Assembly (NCBI GenBank): GCA_024195265.1
Contig: JAJLRJ010000007.1
Location: 32,799,948 to 32,863,947 of the forward strand
Direction: 5' to 3'
Source of the DNA: Dendrophyllia cribrosa
Lineage: Eukaryota; Cnidaria; Anthozoa; Scleractinia; Dendrophylliidae
DNA length: 64,000 bases
In this document: positions 45,101 to 55,653 of the stretch, piece by piece
Layout: the number at the start of each line of letters is the position of its first letter
Position numbering within the stretch: the first letter of the stretch is position 1
Made by a program: the position numbers and the translations under genes
Notes under the pieces: model-generated
The model's input: the letters and a program-made list of their open reading frames with translations, nothing else
What the model was told of the DNA's origin: nothing
Databases searched by the model: none

Positions 45101-47565
45101 ACTAGGTTTCTGATGTACACGTAAAGAGTTAGGAAAGGTTTCCTTGACAAGTTTACTTATTAAAAAACATAGATATACTAGGTACTTTACGGCTCGCAGA
45201 AGACTTAAGAAATGGTCAACAGTCCCGACCATTATCACTTTTGCAAATGAGTACTACATGGTAGTTTTGAAATCCCACCGACTGGGCTACGCTGGCATTT
45301 TGAATTTGCCCCTTTTGCCATATGCTAATTTTGCTTGCTTACTGGTAAAACCTCACCTCTGTACACAGTACATTTCGCCGCCACTTTCCACAATCTCGAG
45401 CACAACGCGTCTTCAGTACTTTTTGTTTTTGTGTTGCTAATATGCAGGCAAAGCAAGCTGGCAAAACTCGAAAAGAAACAAGTTACAAACTCTAGTGGAG
45501 TCCAGTCGGTGTATTGCAAAGCCACCATGTTGTAACGTCACGCTATTGTTTCGCTCATTTGCAAAAGTGAAAAGCTCTGGACTGGTAGAAGGAGCTAGTG
45601 TTTTTTGTGTTCTTGAAACGTGGGGCCGATTTCCCAAGAGTATTTTTAAAAGCTATGGCATTCAAAAAAATGGGGTACATAGTATGTCCAAAAATGTCTA
45701 TGGTTAGGTAGACCATATGATATTTTGACGACGTATGACGTGAAAGAACGTCATGATATCTTATCGGCCGCCATCTTGGATTCCATAATGTCTGAAGTGT
45801 CAAGATCGTCTGAAAAGTAAGTTATCGCAAACAACAAAAAGAATAAAAAATCTTAAATTGCCTATGAAAGTTACTGCAATTGACAAATTTTCATTTAAAC
45901 GGTGGGTAAGTTAAATGAGTATCGGTAATATGCGTTTAAAGTTATAATCGTTCAAAATTATGCAGCGCGGGTACTTTCTCATGAAAGAAAAGACGTCAGT
46001 TGGAAAATATTATGTTTGAGTGCATGGGTACATGGAATCTCTGCGTTTTCTATCCTATCCTATCCTATCCTATCCTATCCTAGTTTATTCCTATTCATTA
46101 ATTCTAGACTTTCATTCTATTTTTTGTACACAAATGAGCGTATTGCCTCCCTATGAATAATCGTCGCATTTAGATATCCGGCCTCAAGTTATTAAAGGGA
46201 TATTGTCACGCAGATTCTGCTGTGTTTTGGTGAAAATACACCAAATAGTTGACAAGGTACCTTTGCTCAAACATAAAATTGTTCTTAGAACACCAAGAAG
46301 AAAATACCAAGTGATTTATTCAAGGAAGAACAAACCATAATACGTTTTTCTGCAATTTTTCCACGACGCTTAGGAGGAACTTGAAAAAGTTGGCCAATTT
46401 TTTCAAGTTGTAATCCATTTCCATCCTCAGCCAAAGATAACGAATACTAGTTTCTGTGCAATGGTGGAGTATTTGTTCACAAGACTGGACCATTATTTGT
46501 AGGTTTCCATTGAAACAAATATGTTTTTTGGTTTTTCAAAGTGATACTAAAGATAGGTGACATAGCCCCTTTAACAATATTTCTAAAGCAAAACAATTTA
46601 AACCAGTTGCTATCCATGATTTCCAGCTGTCCTTTTCTTACTTACCCGTGCAGTCAAAGCATCCTCGATAAAAGATATCTTGCACTTTCCCAAACTGGTC
46701 ATGATATTTACCGACCGCTGTACCACAATGAGGTTTACCAAGTGCATCTGGATCTATATCACAAATTTGGCGGCTCTTCGGCGCAGAGCAGCTTCCTGCG
46801 TCACGGCCCATACAAAAGTTACATTTTGCTAGATCAGCGGCTGCAAAAAAAAAACATATAAAGGTCTACCGAAGAACGCATGTATTCTATGTGTAGCAAA
46901 GAAGACTGCCAATCGACTTTTTTGACGAAGAAGGTTGCTAATGCCCGGCGACTCCCATATATAAATGACAGGTGGCAGGAGCCCATATTGATGGGCTCCT
47001 GCGGGTGGTGCTTGTCGAACCTTTTAGAGGTCAAAATTTGTACATTGGTACCACTTAGAGTGTTAAAACCTAAAATGGCCGCCGTTAAAATTATCGCGGT
47101 ACGTTTTAGGGTATTGACCCGAAAAAAATTATTTTGACAGGAACTTTCAATATTGGTACCTCTTAGGAGTAAAAATCCGTCAGTGAGGGACGCCATCCAA
47201 ACGAGATTCTGGTCCGAGCACCCCCGTTATTTTTATAAGGGATCCACCCGCGGGTGTCATACTGAGTCATCATGATACAGACGTACGCCAGTTTGTAATT
47301 AAAAGCTGTGATTTCAAGGCGATGATTATTTTTTAGGACATCGAGCAAATTTTCTAAGCACCTATTTTACTGATCGTTTCCTAATTTCGGACTATCATAA
47401 AAAGTAGGAATGGTTTATATTCTCAAAGTCACATTAGTGATATGAGGTTAGTTTTATTTTCCCCATGACTTGCCATCTACGAGGAACTTCGCGAACTAGT
47501 AAATTTACTCCGCTCTTAAAAAGATACTGTTCGTGGGTTCACTGTCTAACCATGAACTTTAACTC

Positions 47566-47596
<31 letters not shown>

Positions 47597-50500
47597 GTAA
47601 GTCATATTTGCTAAATACCTCCATCGTTACAGTCGCTGGAGTCATTGCAACACTGGATTTCACAGTCTAATAGGTTTTTGCCACTGTAGCGTTTAAGGTA
47701 GCCACCGAGTATTGTACAAGCTTCTTTTTTATCTGAAGGACAATGGAAAAATAAGTGAAATTGGGTTTTTACGTTTAAATGAGTTTTGAATGTAATTAGC
47801 GCCTTTGAATCGCCGAGAAAAGGCGCTATAGAAAATTATTATTATTATTATTATTATTATTAATTAAAATTGCAATGCTCAACAATTTTATGTGGTTTGC
47901 TCTATTGCACTTTGTACTATTGACAAAGTGGGGCTAAATGCAACAGAACATGGTCATACACCTACGCGTGTCAAGTTCACTATACAGACGATCATGAGCT
48001 GATCGCATATGTGTAACTTTAGATTGTAAACATTTTATAAATTTTACATGTTACAAAATGATTTCTCCTCGTGTCGCTTTTTGTGTTATTACAGTTGAAT
48101 CCCTCCTATTTGAAACATTTCTATTTCAGACCCTAACTATCTATTACGAACACTTCAATTCACTTTCTAGGTCACGGCAAAGTCCCCATATATTTTCTTT
48201 ACTATTATGGACAATCAGCTGTATTTTGGACAATGGATTGTATTTCGACCGCGTTATAGACACTTAAGTGATTGCTGCTCCCGGGAAAACAATACAATTA
48301 CCAATTATTTTGTTTTATTCGATTAAACTATATTTAAGACTAGAAACTAATATAGTGGTTTCACATACGTAACCCGTAAATTGACAAAACTGAGACAAAT
48401 AAACACTATATTAGACACTAATTCCATTGTTTCTTTTGTTTACATTTGACTATTTTAAAATCAATGACTGTATAATTTTGTTTCACGGGTTTTGTGAAAT
48501 CACTGTAATAGTCGATTGTCTCATTTTCACTTAATGAAAGGTGAATGTATTTTATATCAATACATAAACATAATTTGTCTGTTAATAAGGAAACAACTAG
48601 AACACGAATTTGGGCCGTTTAGAAGTATACTGGAGGATTTCAAATAACATCACATCCATGACATCTTTAATACAAGTACGTACACCTCTGTAATAAGAAC
48701 AATTGCCTTCGTCCCTTTAGTATCCGTATTTGATACATTCAAGTGACAGTATTCAGTGATTTCGACTTACCTGCACAGTTTATGCATCCTCGAACATGGC
48801 TGCCATTTACAATTTTTCCAGAAAGATCCCGATATTTAATAACCGCCGAACCACAATGAGTATTTCCCAGTGAACGTCTATCTACGTCACAAGTTTGCAC
48901 ATCCTGATTTAGAGTACAATTGTCTCCGTCATCGTTGAGACACCTCTGGCATTGGTTTGGACCATTAGCTTGCAGAACACAAAAGTAAAAATAAGATGTT
49001 ACAACTCCTTACAAGTGAAAACCGAGACAGTCTTTTACACAGTAATACATATTGAGTTGCTTAAAATTGCGACAGGCAAGAAGCAACGGGAAATAAGTTA
49101 AAAAATTTCAGAAAGACAACGACACTTTGAAAATTTAGAAGACATGTTATGGATGTCAGGGGCGTAGCTAGGATTTTTCAAAGGGGGGGGAGGGGGGGGG
49201 GGTCATACCGAGTCACAGCCAGGGTGTCGACATCCACACTGTGCTTTACTAAAATTATCTCACAAAGAGGGTGGGGGGGGGGGAGGGGGAGGTCAAGGGC
49301 ACCCCAGGACCCCCCTTGCTACGCCCCTTGATGTACACCATGCATCGTCAGCTGCACTTGGATGCTAGGTCTATTACCAAAATTGCCAAGGAGCAACAGA
49401 TAAGTTAAAATGTTCAGAAAGACGACACTTTAAAATTTAAAAAACATGCTACGGGTGTACAACATCCATCGTCAGGACCGTACCAGCCAAGTGCAACTTG
49501 ATGTTGTATATCCGTAACATGTCTTCTAAATTTAAAAGTGTCGTTGCCTTTTTGAAAATTACAAGTAATCAGTCAATCGATCAATCAATCAGTTGATCAA
49601 TTAATGAAATAATAGTTAACCAATGTTTTTTGTATTGTTCTATAAAGAGCGTTAAATCTTCTTATGCTATAAGCACGTGACTTGTAATTCCATTAAAAAC
49701 ATTCGCGCCGTAAGAATCGCACCACACTCACATGATCGACCGTTACATTGCTACGTCACAACACAACAAGTAAGTAGTTTTTTTAGTATTGATTAAATTA
49801 TTTCCCCCTACCTTCCCCTTCCTCGGTTTTTTAAGCATAGGGATAAAATGAGTATCAGTTAATCAACCTTTACCGTTTGATGTGTAAACAGTTATTGAAT
49901 TTTGCGTCAGTGTCGGGTCTTGAGTGTTACAGTTGTCGCTAGTACAGCACTCAATCTCACATTGCAGCAAGGCCTCTGGTTTAAGAAAGCCACTAAGGGC
50001 AAGACATGCTGTTCTATTATCTGGAACAAAAATGTCAAAATTATTTTAGTGAAGCTAACACTGAATACACTTTATCGCTACACGAGACGCATTCAAAGGC
50101 ACTTGCTCATTCGGAGACTACCGTAACTAATAAAAAAAAAATGCTTAAAACGACATATTTTGAAGCCAATATTTCTCCCTTTTTGATGCCATATGCAGCT
50201 ATTCTTTTTTTAGTACAACAACTCCATTCGAGTTTTGGTCTTCCGCACTATCAATACATCCTCGAACTAAGAGATATAGTTGAGATACCCCTAAATTAAT
50301 AGTATTTTATTGTCGCGTAAATGCAATGAGTAGCCTGGAGTATCAAACGTCTCGCCTGACGGGGTCAGTTATAGGATATGAAGACGGCTGACAATGAGTT
50401 GCATCGAGTTGTAAATACCGTCCTAAGGCACAATTTTGTTTCCCTGCTACATGCAAACGGGTGCACTGTTACTACAAACATTACTTATTAGATTCATGAT

Positions 50501-53162
50501 AGTCCGGTATTGGGTCTCGCCCAACATTGAAAGTTGGGGGTAAATATTGTGCTCAGTATATTGGGCGAAGAACCAATCCCGTACGAGCTTTATCGTCATA
50601 CATAGAATTAATCCTAAAATTAAGAGAATACAATCAAAAGTACTGGCAAAAAATATGCTAATGATTCATCAGTGCCTCATAAAATTGAAAGTTTCAATGA
50701 CTATTTTTAAAAGTGATCTGTCCAGGTGTAACGCTTAATGTTATCAGTTAAAAGGATTGACAACAAGCGAACGTTCCGCGGTGTGTCCAAAGAAGTAATA
50801 CAATTAGGTCAGCGATTTTTGAAAATGCCCATGGCTTTCTGAGGAATTTGACGTTTGAATTGTTCATGGCTTGATTACTAACCATCGAAACATGGCTTAC
50901 AGTTCTACTATTTGTTAAAATTCTGTCTTGATAGCTTTACAAACTTTTGACGCTGTTGTGTACACGTACTTTCTCTGTTTTGTAAACTGATCAATAAATT
51001 GCAAGAAAAAGGTTAGCTGGCACGTCCCCGAGTGCAAGCACTTTTTGAAGGACCATTTCTTAGGCAACTGACGGTCTTAGGCGACTTTAACCTTTGGCGG
51101 TGATAAATTACTTTAGGATGATACTCCTATGTTATTCATAGGGCGTTATTTATTTCCATACAAGAGGTTACCTACCAGCACAGTCAAAACAACCTCGAAA
51201 AAAGCCAATGTAGCTGTTCTCTCCGTACTTGTATTTTACGGAACCACAATGAGTTGTACCTAGCGAATATCGATCTGTGGTGCAAGTTTGGTTTGTTTGA
51301 AAACCGGTGCAGTCAGCTGCATCACTCACATGATTGCAAAAATTGCATTGTGGTGGATCAGCAACTGTATAGAAAAAAATGGTACTGGTTTATGTATAGT
51401 TTACTGCAGTTTTATACTACGTTTGTAAGTTACTAATCTGAATAGTGAACTGTTTTTTAAATAACTTTGCATTTCAGTTAGCGATCGTGGTTTCAAGTGT
51501 CGGCTACTGAATGTAGCCTTACTTTTCAGACATAATTTTATGTTTCTTCGTAAAAGCACTCATAACACTCGGGAATCAATACTACAGTACAATGGGTTAT
51601 GAAAGACTCCACGAATTCATGCTGTGTACAGCTGCTTCTTGTTTAAAAAGTAGTCAATGAATTTCTCTAAAAAGTTTTTGATTTGAAGTCTATCATTTAA
51701 TGCACTGTCAGATTCTCTGTAAAGTTCAAGTGCATCGAGCCATTTTAAGGGCGCGAAATAAAACTAATAGTACAGGATATAGGGGACTTTGGGATTCATC
51801 TTGAAAAGTTTCATGGCCATGTTTGTTGACAGCTGGTTTATTTCAGGATTTTCTCTTTTATCTAAAGTTTACATATTTAATTGTGTGCTTTTGTTTAATT
51901 GTTTGCTATGCTTGCTTGCTAGGCAATTAAAACGGACAAGTTTGATTTAGTGCGGGTTCAAGACAGCCGGAGTAGTGTCATGTTTCTAAACTTCCACTGA
52001 ACCAAACTGAGAAAGTACACACAACACGGACCTGTCGGTGCTTGCAGAGTCTGTTCTATAAGAATTTATAACATATTCATCAATCCACTGTACGATATTA
52101 TGACAGTTTTTTATTCATTTCGCAAACAAAGCTTGCGTATTGTAAATATAAATAATATATTTTTCTTATTCAAAGTTCAATATAACTGTTACACTGGTTA
52201 CAACAGGGGTTACAAATTTTAAACTACTCGACATCGCGTGGTCAAAATAAAGATTCTAACTATTGAAAAAAGAAACCGAAAAGGTTCTCCTCAGGCGCTG
52301 TGAATTGTAAATTATTCCACTGTAAGAGACTTGAAGTGTACGCCCTTCGGGGGTCGGTCGTCCATATACTACAATGAACGAACATATATCGCAATTCAAA
52401 GCTAGGTTTTACATGAAATCGGTTGTTTCGATTGTTCCTCAGTCTACAACTTCTTTATCATCCTGATTATTATTTCCTACCATTTTGCAGTTCTACAAGT
52501 TCGAGATATGGGATGTTAATTTAGGTCACGGGAAACCACACTTTGTAAATAAATAATAAAATAAAATAAAATAATTAGGAATTTCAGTGGAATCCACGAG
52601 GTGGCTCTTACTTCCACTGTTTCCGGATCGAATTGGAATTTGAAAATGTTGGTTTTTATGGAGGGAGAAAAACCGGAGTACCCGGAGGAAAACCCTCGGG
52701 GCAAGGACGAGAACCAACAACAACTTTTGTTCGATATAGCGGAAATTTCAAGACAGTTAGTTCGAGATAACCAGTAACAAGTTACACTAGGAGACGAAAT
52801 ATACAGACCTTCCGGTGAGTATAAAACGTTAAAGCAAAGCTGAAAACAGCATATATTTTGTTGAGTACAATATTTCAGCTGGCCAGACCAGCCTTCTGCT
52901 ATTTTCCCTGTAGTTAAAGTTAGTAGTAATCAAATAAAATGATAATGTGTGCATATTCCGCCACGAAAATGCCAAGAGGCGTAAAAAGCTGAAATTTTAG
53001 GCCATTGAATGAGTCTACTTATTAAGCTCTTTCATTTTCGGCCTTGTAGTCTAAACTCATGTTTTCAGAAATAAATGGTAAACAGTTTCGGTTTTCAATT
53101 TATACCGCTTACTTACCAACCACGTCTGCAACGAATAAGACGATCGTAAGAAACAACTTCAT
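42071..53162 (-). CDS. GPI-anchored protein with four Ly6/uPAR-like domains, ten exons
   Basis: Join of 53117-53162, 51176-51364, 49874-50020, 48771-48968, 47619-47732, 46646-46840, 44860-45036, 44235-44429, 43114-43242, 42071-42162 (minus) gives 1482 nt, 493 residues plus TAG. Every intron is GT-AG and phase 1. Residues 1-15 are a signal peptide; 16-127, 128-231, 232-355 and 356-463 are four cysteine-rich domains. Each starts C-x2-C, contains LGxxHCG and RGCxxC, and ends CC-x3-5-C-N/D, as in LU (three-finger) domains, but with 12 cysteines rather than the usual 8-10. The last 30 residues end in a hydrophobic stretch (VLMSGILAFAIALANIMC) with no cytoplasmic tail, as in GPI signals. Several N-x-S/T sites fit an extracellular protein. 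Known LU proteins are surface receptors, ligand binders or complement regulators; the role here is unknown. Confidence 0.85.
42212..42295. mobile_element. 84-bp near-perfect palindromic element with 10-bp target duplication
   Basis: 38-bp perfectly complementary arms (42212-42249 and 42258-42295), beginning CAACCTCGTTCCCAGGG, enclose only 8 nt. CTTCTTTACC flanks both sides (42202-42211, 42296-42305). A 9-10 bp duplication is typical of Mutator-like elements. It lies in the last intron of the LU gene, 50 nt before the exon 10 acceptor. Confidence 0.9.
42306..43113. other. Intron 9 of the LU gene, remainder
   Basis: Contains imperfect TATTATTCGTTA repeats at 42335-42415 and otherwise no recognised feature. 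Confidence 0.4.
43114..43242 (-). CDS. LU gene exon 9: second half of LU4
   Basis: Residues 421-463: KQAACAAVGGFRKN, LECKIECCAGDNCNTQTPSL. Acceptor TTGGTTGTTTCAG, donor G|GTAATG. Confidence 0.9.
43395..43660 (+). repeat. Degenerate TCTTCRAAGATCTT/TCTTTGAAAT repeat
   Basis: Short related phrases (ATCTTTGAA, ATCTTCGGG, AAATCTTC) recur at 15-25 bp spacing through this part of intron 8; a decayed tandem repeat. Confidence 0.45.
43726..44020 (+). pseudogene. LINE endonuclease N-terminal fragment
   Basis: One plus-strand frame reads AEWHVWIMCESSRTVQV and the next frame continues RRYDIDILGLSETRWTQ, the hallmark WNVRT...YxIDILGLSETRW start of an apurinic-type LINE endonuclease. It is split by a frameshift, has no RT and sits antisense in intron 8 of the LU gene. 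Confidence 0.7.
44235..44429 (-). CDS. LU gene exon 8: first half of LU4 (type B)
   Basis: Residues 356-420: SGPVLCNVCLEN, VCATDSFSLGTTHCGSAVG, FYRGCINCA. Shares GP-x2-C-x2-CL and RGCINCA with exon 4. Confidence 0.9.
44860..45036 (-). CDS. LU gene exon 7: second half of LU3
   Basis: Residues 297-355: KKAACFALGGYLKG, LLQCHIAECCNSSNSYCNTQ, then a linker with AKITVFTPT that matches the linker of exon 3. Confidence 0.9.
45640..45800. repeat. Relative of the 60.7-61.3 kb TTAA element
   Basis: Shares GTACATAGTANGTCCAAAA and GGCCGCCATCTTGGAT-type phrases with 60815-60935. Lies in intron 6. Confidence 0.5.
46048..46083 (+). repeat. (TATCC)n microsatellite
   Basis: Seven TATCC pentanucleotides in intron 6. 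Confidence 0.95.
46646..46840 (-). CDS. LU gene exon 6: first half of LU3 (type A)
   Basis: Residues 232-296: ADLAKCNFCMGR, ALGKPHCGTAVGKYHD, YRGCFDCT. Shares CNFC and RGCFDC with exon 2. Acceptor is a T-run ending TTGCAG. Confidence 0.9.
47619..47732 (-). CDS. LU gene exon 5: second half of LU2
   Basis: Residues 194-231: KKEACTILGGYLKR, LLDCEIQCCNDSSDCND. The shortest second-half exon; it lacks the linker seen after LU1 and LU3. Acceptor TTGTCCTTCAG, donor G|GTATTT. Confidence 0.9.
47836..47865 (+). repeat. (ATT)n microsatellite
   Basis: About ten ATT units in intron 4. Confidence 0.95.
48771..48968 (-). CDS. LU gene exon 4: first half of LU2 (type B)
   Basis: Residues 128-193: NGPNQCQRCLND, LNQDVQTCDVDRRSLGNTHC, then HVRGCINCA. 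Acceptor TTCTGCAAG, donor G|GTAAGT. Confidence 0.9.
49070..49562. repeat. Three copies of an ~85-bp unit (two direct, one inverted)
   Basis: The unit (AGAAAGACRACACTTT ... AAAACATGYTAYGG ... CATCGTCAG) occurs near 49100-49375, again at 49400-49490, and inverted at 49490-49560 (AACATGTCTTCTAAATTT). The first copy is interrupted by the element at 49157-49329. Confidence 0.65.
49157..49329. mobile_element. 173-bp hAT-like MITE in intron 3
   Basis: Left end CAGGGGCGTAGCTAGG and right end GCTACGCCCCTT are inverted repeats (11 of 12); GATGT flanks both sides. Removing it restores the repeat unit it interrupts. CAGGGGCGTAGC ends are typical of hAT-derived elements; only 5 bp of the duplication are clear. 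The body is G-rich. Confidence 0.7.
49874..50020 (-). CDS. LU gene exon 3: second half of LU1
   Basis: Residues 79-127: RTACLALSGFLK, LLQCEIECCTSDNCNTQ, then a 15-residue linker containing NSITVYTSN. Five cysteines. Acceptor TTTTTGTTCCAG. Confidence 0.9.
50021..51175. other. Intron 2 of the LU gene
   Basis: No recognised repeat or ORF of note. Confidence 0.4.
51176..51364 (-). CDS. LU gene exon 2: first half of LU1 (type A)
   Basis: Residues 16-78: ADPPQCNFC, NQTCTTDRYSLGTTHCGS, then RGCFDCA. Seven cysteines. Acceptor TTTCTATACAG, donor G|GTAGGT. Confidence 0.9.
51365..53116. other. Intron 1 of the LU gene
   Basis: Mostly unique AT-rich DNA. 52500-52740 looks like an interspersed repeat: one frame reads EKPEYPEENPRGKDENQQQ, which I associate with common repeat-derived peptides in coral genomes; an (AAATA)n run is at 52545-52573. 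Confidence 0.4.
53117..53162 (-). CDS. LU gene exon 1: signal peptide
   Basis: ATG at 53162 in good context (A at -3). Translation MKLFLTIVLFVADVV; donor G|GTAAGT, phase 1. An upstream ORF (53347-53159) ends in a TGA overlapping this ATG. Confidence 0.85.
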
Positions 53163-53347
53163 GTTCGATTCCCATGTACAAATATATAATATCCGCAGCT
53201 GCAAGTAGCACACGAAGCTGGTAGCGGAATTGAAGTTATGGAACAATGTCTTGTAACACACGCGAAAATATTGAATTCAGTACAAAGGTTCTGATCCATG
53301 TAGCTGTGATTAGTGATTAAACTTAGTTTCACTAGACTAAGTGCCAT
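53159..53347 (-). CDS. Possible upstream ORF of the LU gene
   Basis: A 62-codon ORF (start MALSLVKLSLITNHSYMDQN) ends with TGA at 53161-53159, overlapping the main ATG as ATGA. If the transcript starts above 53347 it would require reinitiation. The transcription start is unknown, and the peptide itself looks random. Confidence 0.2.
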   Translation of the reverse strand: MALSLVKLSLITNHSYMDQNLCTEFNIFACVTRHCSITSIPLPASCATCSCGYYIFVHGNRT

Positions 53348-54120
53348 GCCTTCTCATCAGTGCTCATGATATCGGTGTACTATCAGTATATCGAATATTG
53401 CTATAATTACACCTATAGGTGGAAAATGTGAATGAGACAGAAAGTCATTAACTTGCCACTGTAATGTAACGTAATGTTTTTGTTTAATTCAACACGCGGT
53501 TATCTCAATTAATGTTGTCAGATTAAAACTTGAAACAGGGAGGACAAAAACAGATAGGAAATTTAATTTTTTTTGAGTAATAATTTATATTAGTTGCTAA
53601 TATTTTAACTGATTTTATCTTGTGAACCGTTTAGGATACTGGCGTTATATAAATATATTAATATTATAATTATTAAAAGAATAATATAATAATATATATA
53701 ATTAAGATGCACTGTAGCGTGTGGCTGTGCATATGTACTGTAGATAAAATAATATCGCAAGATTGTGTGGCCTCAGGAAGGAAACCTCTTTTAAAATCAG
53801 TCTTAATCCTAGGAATAAATAAGGAATAAGGATTTTAAAGAATTGACGGCCAGCAGCGACTAAAAAATGTTAAACGAACATTTTGGACATTTTTACCAAA
53901 AAAACAAGCTCTATAAATGTGGCGCCAATAGCACGAAAAAATATCGGGCTGTTAATTCATGTTGACAGGCATGTTTAATTTCCTTGTTGCAATAAGTTCT
54001 CGAGCGTCAAGATTAGTTGACTTAAAATTTGTTGATGTGAGTAGTCCAAGTACCAGCAGCAAAGGTTGCTTTATTCTCGTACAAGGACAGTGTTATTGAA
54101 GATAAAACATTATAGGAACA
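53348..54120. other. Upstream region of the LU gene
   Basis: AT-rich DNA; no clear TATA box at a suitable distance. (AT)-rich tract at 53640-53710. Confidence 0.3.
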
Positions 54121-54323
54121 ATGGCCGTTTTTATGCTAGAGACGTTTAAATCGCCTGGACGTATTTAACGTCTAAGACGTTAATAATGTCGTCTGTTAAG
54201 TGCTCTAAAAGGCGCTCTTCAGAGAAGACTTTGAAGTCGATCGTCAGGCGTTAAATGAGTCTGGCATATTTTCCGTTATGTCGTCTTGAGACGACCTTAA
54301 CGTCTCTAGCATAAAAACGGCTA
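54121..54323. mobile_element. ~200-bp MITE with GGCCGTTTTTATGCTAGAGA ends
   Basis: GCCGTTTTTATGCTAGAGAC at the left is inverted at the right (GTCTCTAGCATAAAAACGGC), with AACGTC/GACGTT motifs inside. It lies about 1 kb upstream of the LU gene start. The target duplication is unclear. Confidence 0.75.
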
Positions 54324-54446
54324 TTGGCCGTTTTAATGCAACATAACCTGTCGCTATTAAAAGAAATACTTTTTTCGAAAGACACATTACTTATACAGAA
54401 TGACTGGTTGGTGCATGCCAATATTTTAATTTGCGTCAGGTAGTAG

Positions 54447-54998
54447 TATCTCTCAGAAACTCGTTAGTTTTAAATGCTAGTCTCTTTTCAATTAATTGGC
54501 GTCATTGACGTAATGAATGGCGAACACAAGATTTCCACCCACAATTAAAGCTACATAATTTTTAAAGGTTCACATGGAAATTGCTTCAAAACACGTTTTG
54601 TAAAATATAAGAAAAAAGTTAAACAAAACACCGTCAGTTTTCATAAAATAAAGCAATAAGGATGAATGTACGATTCCACGAGAATTCAGTACGGTGAAAG
54701 ACTGGATTATATTTTTGCTTCTCATCGTCACGATAAAGAATGGAATTAGAGAATTGTAATACAAAGTACGGAACAATACTGTCTTTATTGTAAGAAAAGA
54801 TATTTAAGTTACATGTACTTCTCGAATATTTTCTATTCTACCAGGAGATGGGCTCCTGATTCTACTGATTATTTTTCGACGTTTTTCGCGCGTAACGTGC
54901 TAAAACAATGAAAATGTAGTTAAGAACATTTATCTTGGTGTTTTCATCATAAGCCTGCACTTGATACCTGCGACTAAGGTCTACGTCATCTAGAAGTA
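54447..54998 (+). repeat. Upstream copy of the 39.5 kb direct repeat
   Basis: Same sequence as 39455-39790 plus two extra segments of about 60 and 40 bp. Similarity stops at 54998, where the GA-rich edge of the right arm begins, so the arm may have inserted here. Confidence 0.75.
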
Positions 54999-55092
54999 GA
55001 GGGGAGAGGGAGAGTGAGAGAAAGAGAGGGGGTGGTAGTGTGGACAGTGGAAGGGTTGTTTTGTTAGTAGGGAGAAGGAGAGAGATTAGATG
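54999..55092 (+). repeat. GA-rich low-complexity edge of the right arm
   Basis: Purine-rich (GAGAGGGAGAG-like); the counterpart of the TC repeat at the inner end of the left arm. Confidence 0.7.
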
Positions 55093-55389
55093 CTGACTCT
55101 GTAGTTTATTAATGCATATGTTTTCATTTAGTTTTATTTAGGAAAAAAGAGCAATAATTACATGAGTGAAGATTACAACATGCAAAAAGAAAAATTAAGA
55201 CATTGGAAAATTATTGCTATCATAGCAGTAAAGATGGGACATATATCTATGTGCAAACTAATAATCCGAGCACTCCATGCAAATGGATTAAAACTATCTT
55301 TGAGAATATTTTGTTAGCGAATTTGATTTTTAACATTGGTAGCAGTGAGAAAGCTTGATATAGACAAGTGTGAGAATGAATAAAAATTC

Positions 55390-55653
55390 TTAAGCCTTGT
55401 TGTAATACGATGACTCGATGTCCCTCATTAACTGGATTAGCTCTTTTGACATTAATGTAATTTGCGCAACTAACTTCTTTACACGGATGGTACTAGTTTT
55501 AAAAAAATGCTCTGATTTGATTCTGTTCTTTTCATTTACTACTTTTTCTTTGTTTCTTTGTTCTCTTTTAACAAGCATTTTTGCCATTTCAATTGACTTT
55601 TTTATCCTTTTTCTTGCAATCTTTCTCCCTTTTGTTTTCTTTCTTGCTTCCAT
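55390..55653 (-). CDS. Lys-rich small ORF of the repeated unit (right copy)
   Basis: Encodes 87 residues from MEARKKTKGRKIARK to IESSYYNKA; the left copy has ten more N-terminal codons. The centre differs most (VKREQRNKEKVVNEKN against VKKNKENKDKEANEKN). The antisense frame (55418-55717) is also open and hydrophobic. Confidence 0.35.
   Translation of the reverse strand: MEARKKTKGRKIARKRIKKSIEMAKMLVKREQRNKEKVVNEKNRIKSEHFFKTSTIRVKKLVAQITLMSKELIQLMRDIESSYYNKA

Noticed and set aside
45325..45803. Six overlapping ORFs on both strands
   Set aside because: No domain, no shared splice frame with the LU exons; partly repeat-derived sequence within intron 6.
51254..51436. Plus-strand ORF overlapping LU exon 2
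   Set aside because: It is the antisense of a well-supported exon.
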